NCBI GenBank assembly: GCA_900545455.1
Contig: UQZF01000003.1
Location: 1 to 41,844, forward strand
Direction of reading: 5' to 3'
Source of the DNA: an uncultured Eubacteriales bacterium
Lineage (GTDB): Bacteria; Bacillota; Clostridia; Lachnospirales; Lachnospiraceae
DNA: 41,844 nucleotides
The notes below the pieces were generated by a model, which ran no database searches, was not told the DNA's origin, and saw only the letters and a list, made by a program, of their open reading frames with translations. Positions 1-9,814 of the stretch are shown here, piece by piece (the first letter of the stretch is position 1; each line of letters starts with the position of its first letter). The translations under genes and the position numbers were made by a program.

Positions 1-1962
1 CGAATTTCCCGCGACGAACCTTTCAAGGAACTGCTCCCTCTCCTGCTCGGTCATTCCCCTGCTCTGGACAAGGATGTTACCCCTCTCCTCATCGCCGTAG
101 AGCTTATACACGCTCTCCATGTAGCCGTAGGACGGAAAGAAAATCATGTAGTTTCCCTTTTTCTGCGCCGTCACAGTGTCGATATAGCCCTTTATCTTCA
201 AAAACTCGCTCTCGTTCCGCCTCGTGTACCTGCTCGTCACATCATATCCGACCGCAAGCAGCCTGTTCGCCGTGTCAAAGGGAGATTTGATGTAGATGGC
301 ATAGTCGTCCCTGCTGCTTAACAGCTCCTTGTAGTACATAACGGGCAGAAGCGTCGCCGAGAAAAATATGGCTGACTTTCCCTTGTTGAGACACTCCGCA
401 AGACAAGGCGCGGGATTCACGCAGAAGAGCTTTAGCATGAAGCCGTCGTCCGTCTGCTCCCCGTAGATTACATAGTTGTCCTGTATAAGGTCGTACATGT
501 TGAGAAAATGTCGCACCTCAAAAAAGAGCTCCGACGCCTCCTCACTGTACTCGAACTCGGGTTTATCCTCAAAGAAGCGCGTAAACTCCTCAAAAAGCCT
601 CTCAAGCGACAGCATGACGGAGCCTATGCTCTCAAGTACAATCACGTCATCGCAGATCTTTTTAAGCTCCAAAAAGTTCTTGTTGCACTTAGCGAGTGCC
701 GAAGCGAGCCTTTTGTCCACCTTCTCGACAAGCCTTCTCACCTTCAGGAAATTCTCCTTGTAAAGACTTGCGCTGTACATATCCCTCGCCCTGTCAACAA
801 GGTTGTGCGCCTCGTCTATGAGAAAAATGTAATCGCCCGACGCGCCCTCGGCAAAATATCTTTTAAGGTACACATCAGGATCAAATACATAGTTGTAATC
901 ACATATAACACCGTCCACCCAGTAGGTCGCATCGAGCGAGAACTCGAACGGACAGACCGTGTACTTGTTGGCGTAATCCTCTATAATCTCGCGCGTTATG
1001 ACATCCTCGTGCGTCACCATGTCGTAGACGGCATCGTTTACACGGTCAAAATGCCCCTTCGCGTAAGGGCATGCGAGCGGATTGCACTCGGGCTTTCCGC
1101 ACATGCAGATTTTCTCCTTTGCGGTGATGGTCGCCGTCCTGAACACCGCACCATTTTTCCGCAGAATGGCAAACGCCTCCTCCGCGACAGTTCTCGTTAT
1201 CGTCTTTGCCGTCAGATAAAAAAGCTTGTCCCCAAGGTTTTCGCCTATCGCCTTAACCGCCGGAAACACGGTCGACATTGTCTTTCCGACACCCGTCGGC
1301 GCCTGAATGAAGAGCTTTTTGTTCATTCTTATTGTCCTATACACGCTCACTGCTATATCGCGCTGTCCCTCCCTGTATGGAAAAGGAAATTCAAGGCCGT
1401 GAATTGACTCCTGACGGCGTATTCTGCTCTCGTAGAGAAAATCGCCCCATTTTCTGAATTTGCCGAGCACATCCATGAACCACGCCTCTATCTGCGCAAA
1501 GGAGAAGCTCTCCTTAAAATACTTTACCTCGTCGTTGTCGAGATTTACATAAGTCATCATGACGCTTATGTGGTCAAGCTCATCGCTCACACATTTCATA
1601 TACGCGTACACCATCGCCTGCGCCTTGTGCACGCCGACGGGCTCATCAAGCTTCTTAAGGTTTCTGTATGTTCCCTTTATTTCGTCTATCGTGATTCCCT
1701 CGTCCTCCGTTATAACTCCGTCGGCTCTTCCCTCAATCACGACAGTATAATTATGAGACGGAAATTCCATTCTCATCGGAACCTCCGCCTCATACTGTGA
1801 ACCCATCTGCTTTTGTATGCGACGGTGTGCACGGCTTCCCGCATCCATAGCCGCCTTATCGCCGCCCCGTCCGCGTCTTGAGTCAATATCTCCCTCACGG
1901 CAGATAAACTCCACAAGACTGCGGACCGAAACCTTTAAAATGTCATCCTTAAATGTGAACAT
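1..1962 (-). CDS. XPD/DinG-family DNA helicase with N-terminal PD-(D/E)XK nuclease domain (partial)
   Basis: I read 654 codons from ATG at 1962, open to the left window edge, so the C-terminus is missing. Around residues 80-97 a nuclease-like core ends in IDEIKGT, the D/E-x-K part of a PD-(D/E)XK fold. Walker A QAPTGVGKT lies near residue 220. A cysteine cluster (CMCGKPECNPLAC) near residue 285 fits the 4Fe-4S site of XPD/DinG helicases. The DEAH box (LIDEAHNL) lies near 380 and motif III SATLLP near 537. Family knowledge suggests an ATP-dependent 5'-3' helicase acting on structured or damaged DNA; the exact role is inferred. The start overlaps the stop of the upstream lyase-like gene by 14 bp, so the two may be translationally coupled although their functions look unrelated. 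Confidence 0.88.
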   Translation of the reverse strand, partial: MFTFKDDILKVSVRSLVEFICREGDIDSRRGRGGDKAAMDAGSRAHRRIQKQMGSQYEAEVPMRMEFPSHNYTVVIEGRADGVITEDEGITIDEIKGTYRNLKKLDEPVGVHKAQAMVYAYMKCVSDELDHISVMMTYVNLDNDEVKYFKESFSFAQIEAWFMDVLGKFRKWGDFLYESRIRRQESIHGLEFPFPYREGQRDIAVSVYRTIRMNKKLFIQAPTGVGKTMSTVFPAVKAIGENLGDKLFYLTAKTITRTVAEEAFAILRKNGAVFRTATITAKEKICMCGKPECNPLACPYAKGHFDRVNDAVYDMVTHEDVITREIIEDYANKYTVCPFEFSLDATYWVDGVICDYNYVFDPDVYLKRYFAEGASGDYIFLIDEAHNLVDRARDMYSASLYKENFLKVRRLVEKVDKRLASALAKCNKNFLELKKICDDVIVLESIGSVMLSLERLFEEFTRFFEDKPEFEYSEEASELFFEVRHFLNMYDLIQDNYVIYGEQTDDGFMLKLFCVNPAPCLAECLNKGKSAIFFSATLLPVMYYKELLSSRDDYAIYIKSPFDTANRLLAVGYDVTSRYTRRNESEFLKIKGYIDTVTAQKKGNYMIFFPSYGYMESVYKLYGDEERGNILVQSRGMTEQEREQFLERFVAGNS

Positions 1963-4312
1963 GCTCTTCCATTCCTGCCTCGACAAGGCACTTATAGTAA
2001 TACGCAATAGGATAGAAGCTCTGTGCAAACCCCTTAGTCGAATCGCCCGCCCACACGAGCGCATCACCGATTATCTGCTTATCACCGCCGACATACTTGT
2101 GAGGCTCCATGAGAGTTCTTTGCAAAGTTGCAAGTCCCGCTTCGAGGTACTTTTTATCACCTGTAAGCTCATAGCCCGCAGCCATCGCCTCGAGAAGCAG
2201 CGTATTGTTGCCAAGCCTTGCAAGACTTGGCAGCTCCTTGTAGTAGAACAGTCCGCAGTCGAGCAGGCAGTTGTCAAGTATATCGTCGACGGCAAGCATG
2301 ATAAGCTCTTTAAGCTCATCCGTCTTGTTGATTCTATAGTACCTCATAAGGCTTCCGACGGCAACAGAAATCATAAATCCGACGTGAATAAGTGTGTTGT
2401 CGGTATACGGAGCCGCAAAACAGCCATAATCCTCATACCACTTTTCAAAATATCCCACTATCTTGTCGCATTTGGCTCTGTATTTATCATTTCCCGTCTC
2501 AACGTAAAGCGCAGTAAGCGCACGAAGCGCCCATCCCGTCTCCCTTGCGCTGCTCTCGCCCGCAACCGCGTATGCGGGCGTGTCCAGAAGCTTCATTATA
2601 TTCTCACCTATGCCGAGTGCCGTCTCAAGACCTCTCTCATCACCTGTCAGATGGTAGTAATCAAGAAAACCTTCAACCCACTCGTGGCTCGGAGCCATAA
2701 CACCGTTAATCACATGACCGTTGGTGTGCTCAACAAGCCCGCCAAGCTTTAAGCTGTCTCCGCTGTAGTGGCACACGTCAACATCCATCCAGTGGCTTGC
2801 ATGAACCATGCAGAAATCAAGATATCTTCTGATACCCGTTCTCATATACATGAGTGCGCAGGCATGCGGGAAATCATACTCGTTGTTAAGCCACACAGGT
2901 TCTCCTCCCCCGCGTCCCTGCCTTGTATAGTTCCAGTCGATTGTGTCACCCCAGTTGAGCATTCCAAAGCACCTCGAGCGTGCATCACCTTTGCTTATAA
3001 GCAGCATATCTATATCAGGATTATATTTATCGGCAAACACATCCGTGACCGCACCCGAATTTTTGTACACAAAAGGTGCGATAACAGGCCTGTCAGGCAT
3101 CTGGTATATAAGGCTTCTGTTGTCAAGCTCAGCTATCTTTTCATCAGCAGCATGAAATTGCAGCATGAACTTCTGCTCCCTCGCCATACCTGACTGCATG
3201 ACCACATCATTGAACCCCTCCGGAACAAGCATCACATAGAGTCCGTCCTTGTCGGCTTTCACTGCCTTAGGATAATTCTGCTGTGCCTGATAGATTGTCG
3301 CACACACTCCTCCGTTCGCATCCGTCCTATCCGCAAAAAACGTGCCGTAGAACACCTCAGACATGTGCTCGTTGCCCTCCATGAGAAGCGCCTTGTCGTA
3401 AGCCACCCTGTTGACCTGCGCTCCGTCCTTTCCTATTACAAAATTGGTCTTGTAGTTGGAAGCCCCCGCACAGGTTCTCACATTATCCGTCGGTGTCTCC
3501 TTCTCTATATTGTCAAGCCCCTTGATGCCCGTCGTCCTTATGACCGAGCCATCCATATCCGCAAGCGTTATGTCCTGCTTCATTCCGTTCGCGCTCATTA
3601 TTGAAAATACAAGCGATTTTATCTTTAACGGTGTCTCCGAGGTATTAAAAAGCCTGTAGCTTATCTCGAGCCACGGCTTTCCCGCGTAAGCCGTAATTCT
3701 TATCTCGAAGCGATAGTGATTGCTCTCCTCGCACCCGCAAAATTCCGTATCGTTGCTTCCAGTTGCAGCAAGAACCGTGCAGACGTCACCGCTCTCAACC
3801 ACTCTCCAGCGGTCGAGCGTTATATTGTACTCCGTGCCCAAGCCGTCGCGAAGCACCGGTCCGATGAACTGCCCGCGCTCATAGAGCTGATTTCTGCACA
3901 TAACCGTATCAAATATGCTCTCCGAAAAATTTTTCACTCTGAAGCACACTTCACCTGTATCTACAGTGAATCCATCCTCATTTTCGGTTGTCACTATCTT
4001 ATTCATATCGGATATACGGCTTTCATGATTTCCGTTAAGATACTCTTTCTCCTCCGTCTTATCCAGACACAATGAAAAATCCTTTGCACTGTTCCCCGGA
4101 AGGTTTCCCATAAACCTCATAAAAATAAATCTTGCCGAACCGTCATCATATCTTGCCGTCACCTTAGTCTGCGAAGGCAGCTTCTCCATACCGTCATACA
4201 CACTGACAGCCGCTGCATCTTTAAGCCTGCCCTTCTTTACCGGAACCGCAATCCACATCGGCTCCATACATCTCGGATACCTGTACAACTTCTCCAAATG
4301 TAAATTAATCAT
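1949..4312 (-). CDS. YetA/PcRGLX-like exo-rhamnogalacturonan lyase family protein
   Basis: 787 residues. The N-terminus (LHLEKLYRYPRCMEPMWIAV, then an RYDDGSARFIF motif) resembles the RIFT-barrel domain of YetA and Penicillium exo-rhamnogalacturonan lyase (PL26-type). A central beta-sandwich region follows. The C-terminal 350 residues look like an alpha/alpha toroid (repeated helices, HTNGHVINGVMAPSHEW). I chose ATG at 4312 because GGGGAGG sits correctly before it; an upstream ATG at 4378 would add 22 unlikely residues. There is no signal peptide, so cytoplasmic processing of imported pectin oligosaccharides is likely. The divergent AraC regulator at 4552 probably controls it. The family assignment is by recognition of sequence features; the substrate is inferred. 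Confidence 0.65.
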   Translation of the reverse strand: MINLHLEKLYRYPRCMEPMWIAVPVKKGRLKDAAAVSVYDGMEKLPSQTKVTARYDDGSARFIFMRFMGNLPGNSAKDFSLCLDKTEEKEYLNGNHESRISDMNKIVTTENEDGFTVDTGEVCFRVKNFSESIFDTVMCRNQLYERGQFIGPVLRDGLGTEYNITLDRWRVVESGDVCTVLAATGSNDTEFCGCEESNHYRFEIRITAYAGKPWLEISYRLFNTSETPLKIKSLVFSIMSANGMKQDITLADMDGSVIRTTGIKGLDNIEKETPTDNVRTCAGASNYKTNFVIGKDGAQVNRVAYDKALLMEGNEHMSEVFYGTFFADRTDANGGVCATIYQAQQNYPKAVKADKDGLYVMLVPEGFNDVVMQSGMAREQKFMLQFHAADEKIAELDNRSLIYQMPDRPVIAPFVYKNSGAVTDVFADKYNPDIDMLLISKGDARSRCFGMLNWGDTIDWNYTRQGRGGGEPVWLNNEYDFPHACALMYMRTGIRRYLDFCMVHASHWMDVDVCHYSGDSLKLGGLVEHTNGHVINGVMAPSHEWVEGFLDYYHLTGDERGLETALGIGENIMKLLDTPAYAVAGESSARETGWALRALTALYVETGNDKYRAKCDKIVGYFEKWYEDYGCFAAPYTDNTLIHVGFMISVAVGSLMRYYRINKTDELKELIMLAVDDILDNCLLDCGLFYYKELPSLARLGNNTLLLEAMAAGYELTGDKKYLEAGLATLQRTLMEPHKYVGGDKQIIGDALVWAGDSTKGFAQSFYPIAYYYKCLVEAGMEEHVHI

Positions 4313-4475
4313 ATTTTTCCTCCCCGTGCTAACCTCTGTCCCGGACTTGATAATACCTGTTATCATATTTTCCGCCATGTCCGTTCTTCCATCAACATCA
4401 TACTATATTATAAATGTAATATCTACGTCTTTATTTATATAATGTCACCTGACTACAGTTTTTTTTACATTTTTA

Positions 4476-4504
4476 TTGACAATTTTTTTTACTAATCTTA
4501 CAAT
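4476..4504 (+). promoter_or_regulatory. Sigma-A-type promoter for the AraC regulator gene
   Basis: TTGACA at 4476-4481 and TACAAT at 4499-4504 with a 17-bp spacer, 47 bp before the ATG at 4552. The spacing and the -35 box fit the housekeeping consensus well. Confidence 0.7.
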
Positions 4505-4551
4505 AATGATATTAAACGAAATCATGGTTACCAACACAACTGGGGGATTAT

Positions 4552-5385
4552 ATGATTTGCAGTGACAAAAAAATGAATTTTGACATAACTCAGGTTAAAG
4601 GAAAAGCTTACGCCGAAATGAAGGATGCGCATTATCATCCCTACTATGAATTCTACTATCTGCTTTCCGGAACGCGTAAGATTTTCATAAATGATACTAT
4701 ATATTCGGTAAAAAAAGGGGACCTTATTGTAATCCCGAAAGGAGAACTTCACCGCACCACCTATATAGGCGGAGAAACTCATGAACGTATTGTCATGGAT
4801 TTTAATGACGATTTTATCGAACCTCTCATATCCAAAATCGGTTACGACTCATTTGACAAATGTTTTGATAACCGTCAGCTTTCCATCCCTCCCAACCGCC
4901 GTGAGTATGTGGAGGAACTGTTCGGAAAGATAATCCGCGAGCACAACGGAGTGGATTCATACTCATCGACAATACTCTCGCTGTATGTCTATGAGCTTAT
5001 CATGTTCGTACTCCGCTGCCACGAAAACTCAGATCACCCCTGTGCCGTCGCGGAAATCGGTGACGACATCATATCGGATGCCGCAAGGTATATATCAAGT
5101 AATTTCACGCATGACCTCTCACTCACACAGCTTGCTGACAAATACAGTATGAGCCCTTCGTATTTTTCGCGTAAATTCAAGCTGTGTACGGGGTTCGGTT
5201 ACAAGGAATATCTTATCACCATCCGAATCATTGAAGCCTGCAAGCTGCTTTTAAACACCGACCTTACAATAACAGAGATTGCCGAAAAGTGCGGTTTTGA
5301 CGACAGCAACTATTTCGGCGACAGCTTCAAAAAAGCCAAAGGCATATCCCCGAGGGAATACAGAAAAGCAAACGGAGTTATATAG
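4552..5385 (+). CDS. AraC-family regulator with N-terminal cupin sensor
   Basis: 277 residues. Residues 20-100 form a cupin-like domain (HYHPYYEFYYLLSG, then VKKGDLIVIPKGELHRT), the usual sugar-binding arm of AraC/RhaS regulators. Residues 175-277 carry two helix-turn-helix motifs (LSLTQLADKYSMSPSYFSRK and TITEIAEKCGFDDSNYFGDS) and end with the conserved SPREYRK. It is divergent from the lyase-like gene at 1949-4312, with 239 bp between the two starts, and is its likely regulator. The inducer is unknown but is plausibly a pectin-derived sugar. Confidence 0.9.
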   Translation: MICSDKKMNFDITQVKGKAYAEMKDAHYHPYYEFYYLLSGTRKIFINDTIYSVKKGDLIVIPKGELHRTTYIGGETHERIVMDFNDDFIEPLISKIGYDSFDKCFDNRQLSIPPNRREYVEELFGKIIREHNGVDSYSSTILSLYVYELIMFVLRCHENSDHPCAVAEIGDDIISDAARYISSNFTHDLSLTQLADKYSMSPSYFSRKFKLCTGFGYKEYLITIRIIEACKLLLNTDLTITEIAEKCGFDDSNYFGDSFKKAKGISPREYRKANGVI

Positions 5386-5407
5386 TATTGTACTACATAA
5401 CTCCGTT
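5371..5407. terminator. Bidirectional hairpin between convergent genes
   Basis: Perfect 11-bp stem: AACGGAGTTAT at 5371-5381 pairs with ATAACTCCGTT at 5397-5407. It overlaps the last codons of the AraC gene and lies just before the end of the convergent DHHW gene. T-rich sequence (CGTTATTTTAT) follows on the + strand. Confidence 0.65.
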
Positions 5408-5409
5408 CG

Positions 5410-6516
5410 TTATTTTATAAGAGTATCACTGTTATTGAGCACGAGCGTGCTGTAAAGGAACAGGACGTCTTTACCTTCAAAATCAACATATCTTTTAAGA
5501 TATGCAGGTGCAATATATCTTATATCGATAACCGTTATCTTCGAATACCCCTCAATAAAGAGAGGGGTTAAGCTGCTTCCGAACGAATCCCTGAATATAA
5601 CAAGCTCCCTGTCTGATTGAGCGATCGGATTCGTTATCTCAAGAAGCGACCTCGAGCCCGACAAAAATACCTCATACAAGTCCGCACCGTCAGCCTTTTC
5701 CATATCGTACACTCCGACCGTTTTTCCGGACTCATAATCATACACCGTACTGTTTTTTATCGTTTCATTTTCAAGATAATACAACGTCTCTTTCTCAATC
5801 GGCAGTGCAGCCTGTCCGTAATACACACCGCTAAACGGCTTTTCAAGCTGCATCACATCATACCCTCCCGAAAGAGTCACCCCCATCTCAGAGGCAATGT
5901 AAGCCGCAACATCCGTTATCCTCTCCTGCCTCCAATGAGTGTCCGTCCTATAGTAATCTCCAATCTCAAGAAGCCCTCTTATATCTATAAACTTCATGAA
6001 TTCCATTCTGTTCTCAAGCATACCGGACAGTCTGTCATAATCAAGTGACGGATACCCGTTTTTCGCGGCAAGGAAATAATTCTTATCCGGCACAATAACG
6101 CCGTATACCGAATCGGCCTTTCCGTCAAGATAAAGATTATATACATTTTCAAAGCACTGTGCTGCATACTCAATTGAATCCTCGTTAAGAGGGTACTCAA
6201 GCTTTGACAGATAACCGTCTGCAAGATACAGTCCGTTGTTGTCTTTTCTTCCAAACATATAAAAATTTCCAACAGCCTTGATACTCCTTAAGGTATCCCT
6301 CATCGGAAACTGGTCAAGTGTATATTTCTCGAAATCCTCCATGAATTTTCCCGACTCGACATTCCGGAATGTGAGCTTCGGGAAGCTCTTTAATCCGCGC
6401 CTCTCACTGTACGAATATGTTCCGTCAGGCTTAACGATTCCCCATATTGACAAACCGTACAGACATACCGCCATAACCACAATAACCACTGTGTTCTTAT
6501 TAATATATCTCTTCAA
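5410..6516 (-). CDS. DHHW-family (AlgJ/AlgX-like) O-acetylation protein
   Basis: 368 residues with one N-terminal membrane anchor (residues 8-28). The signature YYRTDTHWRQE near residue 190 matches the DHHW family, and a C-terminal FRDSFGSSLTP block matches the SGNH-like active-site region of AlgJ/AlgX relatives. The start is TTG at 6516 with AGGAGG before it. It is 10 bp downstream of the MBOAT gene. In the pairing known from alginate and other exopolysaccharides, the MBOAT protein moves acetyl groups across the membrane and a protein of this kind transfers them to an extracellular polymer. The polymer here is not known. Confidence 0.85.
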   Translation of the reverse strand: MKRYINKNTVVIVVMAVCLYGLSIWGIVKPDGTYSYSERRGLKSFPKLTFRNVESGKFMEDFEKYTLDQFPMRDTLRSIKAVGNFYMFGRKDNNGLYLADGYLSKLEYPLNEDSIEYAAQCFENVYNLYLDGKADSVYGVIVPDKNYFLAAKNGYPSLDYDRLSGMLENRMEFMKFIDIRGLLEIGDYYRTDTHWRQERITDVAAYIASEMGVTLSGGYDVMQLEKPFSGVYYGQAALPIEKETLYYLENETIKNSTVYDYESGKTVGVYDMEKADGADLYEVFLSGSRSLLEITNPIAQSDRELVIFRDSFGSSLTPLFIEGYSKITVIDIRYIAPAYLKRYVDFEGKDVLFLYSTLVLNNSDTLIK

Positions 6517-6525
6517 ACTGCCCTC

Positions 6526-7932
6526 CTAGAATCTGAAATATAAAAACGGATTGAACGAGCCGTCAACAAGATAACCTGTCACAAGGATGAGAAGTGCCGC
6601 AAGCACAACCGACTCCGCAACCGCAAGCATTGTCCCCGTCACCCTGCTATCCTTAATTCCGTTTTCTAGCTTTGCAAAAATATTACTTACAACAGGAAGC
6701 GAACCAAATATGGCAATGGCGAAGGTTATTGCATAGCTTTTAAGATAATAAATTGACTCCGCAGAAACCACTGAAAGTCCCATACCGCCGAACATTCCGG
6801 CAATCGTCCTTCCTGCATCCGCCATAGTCCCCTCACTGAATATAACAAAGCTTATAATCACGAGAAACATCGTATATATATGTCCTGCGACTCTGCTTTT
6901 TTTCAGAATCGGAAGCAGAAAACTCTTCTCTATAATGAGAAATACCGCCATGTAGAGTCCCCATACGACGAAATTCCAGGCAGCACCGTGCCACAGACCG
7001 GTAAGTGCCCACACGACAATTATGTTGAAAAACCATCTCGATTTCTTCACTCTGTTGCCTCCGAGCGGAATATACACATAGTCGCGAAACCACGTTCCGA
7101 GCGACATGTGCCATCTTCTCCAGAACTCGGTTATACTCTTTGATATATACGGATAATTGAAATTTTCCGGGAAATCGAACCCGAATATCTTACCAAGTCC
7201 TATCGCCATGTCACTGTAACCCGAGAAATCAAAGTAGAGCTGGAGCGTACAGGCTGCCGCATACATCCACACAAATAACACCGACGGCTCCGAAGATAAT
7301 CTGTAAGCATCTATAAGTTCACCCAGCTGATTTGCAATAAGAACTTTCTTTGAAAGGCCTATAATAAATCTTCTTATTCCGTGTGCAATCTTGTCTGCAC
7401 TGTGCTCTCTCACCTTCAGCTGTCCTTCGATGTCAGAGTATCTCACAATCGGTCCCGCAATAAGCTGCGGAAACATTGAGATATACATAGCCATATCTAT
7501 ATAATTTTTTTGAGCCGCGACGGTTCCCCTGTATACATCAATAACGTAGCTTATAACCTGAAAGGTGTAAAAACTTATTCCTATCGGCAGTGTCACTTTA
7601 ATCACAGGCATCGCAATTCCCGTCACATTGCCGAACGAGCTTAAAAAAAATCCCGCATACTTAAAGTATCCCAGCACTCCAAGGCTTATTACAACAGAGG
7701 TGGCCAAAAATATCTTTGACCACCTTCTCTTATAATCTATGAGCCTTCCGAACACATAGCCCTGTGTAATCATAACCAACATGAGGAGAGTATATCTTAA
7801 CTCTCCCCACGCATAAAATACAAGGCTTGCGAACAAGAGTACCGCATTCTTTCCCTTTCGCGGCACCACAAAATACATAAGCAGCACCACAGGCAGAAAG
7901 TAATATAAAAACGGTATACTTGAAAATATCAT
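6526..7932 (-). CDS. MBOAT-family O-acyltransferase (AlgI/DltB type)
   Basis: 468 residues, strongly hydrophobic, with many transmembrane segments. The MBOAT core FWRRWHMSLGTWFRDYVYIP and the downstream LTGLWHGAAWNFVVWGLY contain the conserved histidine. The N-terminus (PFLYYFLPVVLLMYFVVP) is typical of AlgI-like members. GGGGGAAGC precedes the ATG. It lies between the DUF4358 lipoprotein and DHHW genes in a single leftward run, which suggests a complete O-acetylation module for a surface polysaccharide. Confidence 0.93.
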   Translation of the reverse strand: MIFSSIPFLYYFLPVVLLMYFVVPRKGKNAVLLFASLVFYAWGELRYTLLMLVMITQGYVFGRLIDYKRRWSKIFLATSVVISLGVLGYFKYAGFFLSSFGNVTGIAMPVIKVTLPIGISFYTFQVISYVIDVYRGTVAAQKNYIDMAMYISMFPQLIAGPIVRYSDIEGQLKVREHSADKIAHGIRRFIIGLSKKVLIANQLGELIDAYRLSSEPSVLFVWMYAAACTLQLYFDFSGYSDMAIGLGKIFGFDFPENFNYPYISKSITEFWRRWHMSLGTWFRDYVYIPLGGNRVKKSRWFFNIIVVWALTGLWHGAAWNFVVWGLYMAVFLIIEKSFLLPILKKSRVAGHIYTMFLVIISFVIFSEGTMADAGRTIAGMFGGMGLSVVSAESIYYLKSYAITFAIAIFGSLPVVSNIFAKLENGIKDSRVTGTMLAVAESVVLAALLILVTGYLVDGSFNPFLYFRF

Positions 7933-7956
7933 GCTTCCCCCTAATATATGATTTTA

Positions 7957-8619
7957 TTACTCAATATTCTCCTTGTATAACTCCACTGCATCAGGATATA
8001 CAGCCGTAATCTTCTCTATAAACGGCTCAATGAAATCCGTGAGACCATAAGCTGAGATAATATAATCGTCAACCTGATATACAACGAGTTCATCAGGGAA
8101 ACCGCACATCCAGTGCTTTGCAAGGATGCTGTCCTTTATATGCTCTGCAACCGATGCAGCATTGTCCTTATCAACTACATGGAAAGCACCTGCGGTAAAG
8201 CTGTTCATGTTCATCATATGCATGAGTGATGCCGCATCATCAATCAAAGCCACATCATCCTCTGCAATTCCGAATGTGTTGTTAAGTGCTGCCGTATCTT
8301 CAATGCCATACTTTCCCGCAGCATTGTCTCTCATATTCTCCTCATTGTAGTCACCGCCGGCAGCAGGAAACTTCTCGTCCTCGCCATACTCTGCCCAGAT
8401 GTCGTCAAGTATTTTAACAGCACCCTCAGAATCGTTCCGGACCTCATCCTTGGATGATTCCTCTGTCTTAGGCTCCTCCGTCGTTGTCTCAGCCTGTGTG
8501 GTTGTCTCAACCTGAGTTGTTGTCTGCCCGGTTGTAGTTTCGTTGTTCTCCTTCTTTCCGCATGCACTGAGTGCAACAACGGATACAGTCATAATTGTCA
8601 TTAAAGCTAATCTTCTCAT
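7957..8619 (-). CDS. DUF4358-type lipoprotein
   Basis: 220 residues. The start at 8619 (MRRLALMTIMTV) follows a perfect GGAGG. A signal peptide ends in a lipobox (VVALSAC), giving a lipid-anchored Cys. It is followed by a Thr/Glu-rich linker (residues 22-60) and a folded C-terminal domain with short alpha/beta motifs, as in DUF4358 proteins. Such genes often sit beside MBOAT/DHHW pairs in Lachnospiraceae. The function is unknown; a surface-exposed partner of the acetylation system is an inference from position. Confidence 0.75.
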   Translation of the reverse strand: MRRLALMTIMTVSVVALSACGKKENNETTTGQTTTQVETTTQAETTTEEPKTEESSKDEVRNDSEGAVKILDDIWAEYGEDEKFPAAGGDYNEENMRDNAAGKYGIEDTAALNNTFGIAEDDVALIDDAASLMHMMNMNSFTAGAFHVVDKDNAASVAEHIKDSILAKHWMCGFPDELVVYQVDDYIISAYGLTDFIEPFIEKITAVYPDAVELYKENIE

Positions 8620-8642
8620 AAATTCCTCCATATAATATAAAA

Positions 8643-9245
8643 TCATTCCCCTGTTCTTAACATCCACTGTCCCGACTCATCGTCAAAATGAAGTTCAATC
8701 TTCTCGGTCTTATCCCCGTAAGCTACCGTAAAACATGCTCCATCTTCCAACTCGACTGCCCACACAATATCTGCTTCGTCTCTTGCCGATACCATATTGC
8801 AGCCATCCGGCAGAAATTCACCGCTTGATGTCTGTATAGTGAAATTTCCCCTCACCTTAATGTTAAGCGTGAACTCCGTTCCGCTCTGACCCATGCCCCG
8901 CTCAAGCGAATATGCCGCCACATCAGGTTCCGACTGTTCACCGACACTCACTGCCGTCCCGTCAGCTCCAGGTCTTACGCCATCGTAATACACTTTCGGC
9001 ATTCCGGCATTTCCGCCCATAGGTATCAGCCCTGTACCAAGTACAATAAAAATACATGCCGCTGCCACTGCTGCCGAAAAAGCATATATAAGCTTATTTC
9101 GCGCCGCACGTCTTTTTTTCTCAAATGCAATCTGCGTCTGCGCAATCTCCGACTCACTCTTTTCAAAAAGCTCCCTTGCTCCGTCTAAAAGGTCATCGCC
9201 CACACCCGACACAGCCTGCGAAAGTATCTCTCCTTTCCTCACCAT
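8643..9245 (-). CDS. Putative membrane anti-sigma factor or sigma-associated membrane protein
   Basis: 200 residues. There is a cytoplasmic part of about 50 residues, one transmembrane helix (LIYAFSAAVAAACIFIVLG, residues 52-70) and an extracytoplasmic beta-rich domain. The gene starts just after the stop of the ECF sigma gene (ATG at 9245, sigma stop at 9239-9241), with AAGGAGGGAGT as ribosome binding site. This arrangement and topology fit a single-pass regulator of the sigma factor. No canonical zinc anti-sigma motif (HxxxCxxC) is visible, so the role is inferred from context. Confidence 0.7.
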   Translation of the reverse strand: MVRKGEILSQAVSGVGDDLLDGARELFEKSESEIAQTQIAFEKKRRAARNKLIYAFSAAVAAACIFIVLGTGLIPMGGNAGMPKVYYDGVRPGADGTAVSVGEQSEPDVAAYSLERGMGQSGTEFTLNIKVRGNFTIQTSSGEFLPDGCNMVSARDEADIVWAVELEDGACFTVAYGDKTEKIELHFDDESGQWMLRTGE

Positions 9246-9796
9246 ACTCCCTCCTTCTTAAGGTGCTTCTTAAGGCGGACTCTCATCCTTGAAAGCGTCG
9301 ATTTTACCGTTCCCTCGCTGATTCCCATTCTCCCGGAAATGTCTGAAACCGAACAACTGTAGTAATATCTGAGCAGAAAAATATTTCTGTTGTCCGATTT
9401 CTCACTTCTTAAGAATTTATCAATCACGCCCTCAAGCTCCGCTGCCTCAACACGGCTCTCAACATTCCCCGCACCGGGTATACACTCGTCAAGCTCATGA
9501 ATGGATACAGCATACTCGCCTGCCGCTCTCTTATCCGCATGTCTTGCATTGTACTTGTTGATAGCCGCATTTCTGGTAAGCTTTCCCAAGAATGCTGCCA
9601 AATTTTCAGGATGATGCGGCGGTATTGATTTCCACGCTCCAAAAAGCGCATCACTTACACATTCCTCGCTATCCTCACAATTATTAAGTATGTTCATTGA
9701 AATATGCATACAATAATGATTATATTTTTCCAGAGCTTCCTTAAGTGCGCGCTCATCACGCTCTAAGAAAAGCTTCACGATAGCATTGTCCTGCAT
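9239..9796 (-). CDS. ECF-type RNA polymerase sigma factor
   Basis: 185 residues. Region 2 is seen in CEDSEECVSDALFGAWKSIP (residues 40-60), and region 4 in the helix-turn-helix VSDISGRMGISEGTVKSTLS near residues 150-170. GAGGACGAG precedes the ATG at 9796. It heads a leftward cluster of sigma, membrane partner, DUF4358, MBOAT and DHHW genes, so it probably controls cell-surface modification in response to envelope stress. The regulon is inferred from gene order only. Confidence 0.92.
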   Translation of the reverse strand: MQDNAIVKLFLERDERALKEALEKYNHYCMHISMNILNNCEDSEECVSDALFGAWKSIPPHHPENLAAFLGKLTRNAAINKYNARHADKRAAGEYAVSIHELDECIPGAGNVESRVEAAELEGVIDKFLRSEKSDNRNIFLLRYYYSCSVSDISGRMGISEGTVKSTLSRMRVRLKKHLKKEGVW

Positions 9797-9814
9797 CTCG
9801 TCCTCCGTTATATC

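Noticed and set aside
508..1407. Long + strand ORF of 299 codons
   Set aside because: It is antisense to the helicase, whose motifs are clear; it has no recognisable domains.
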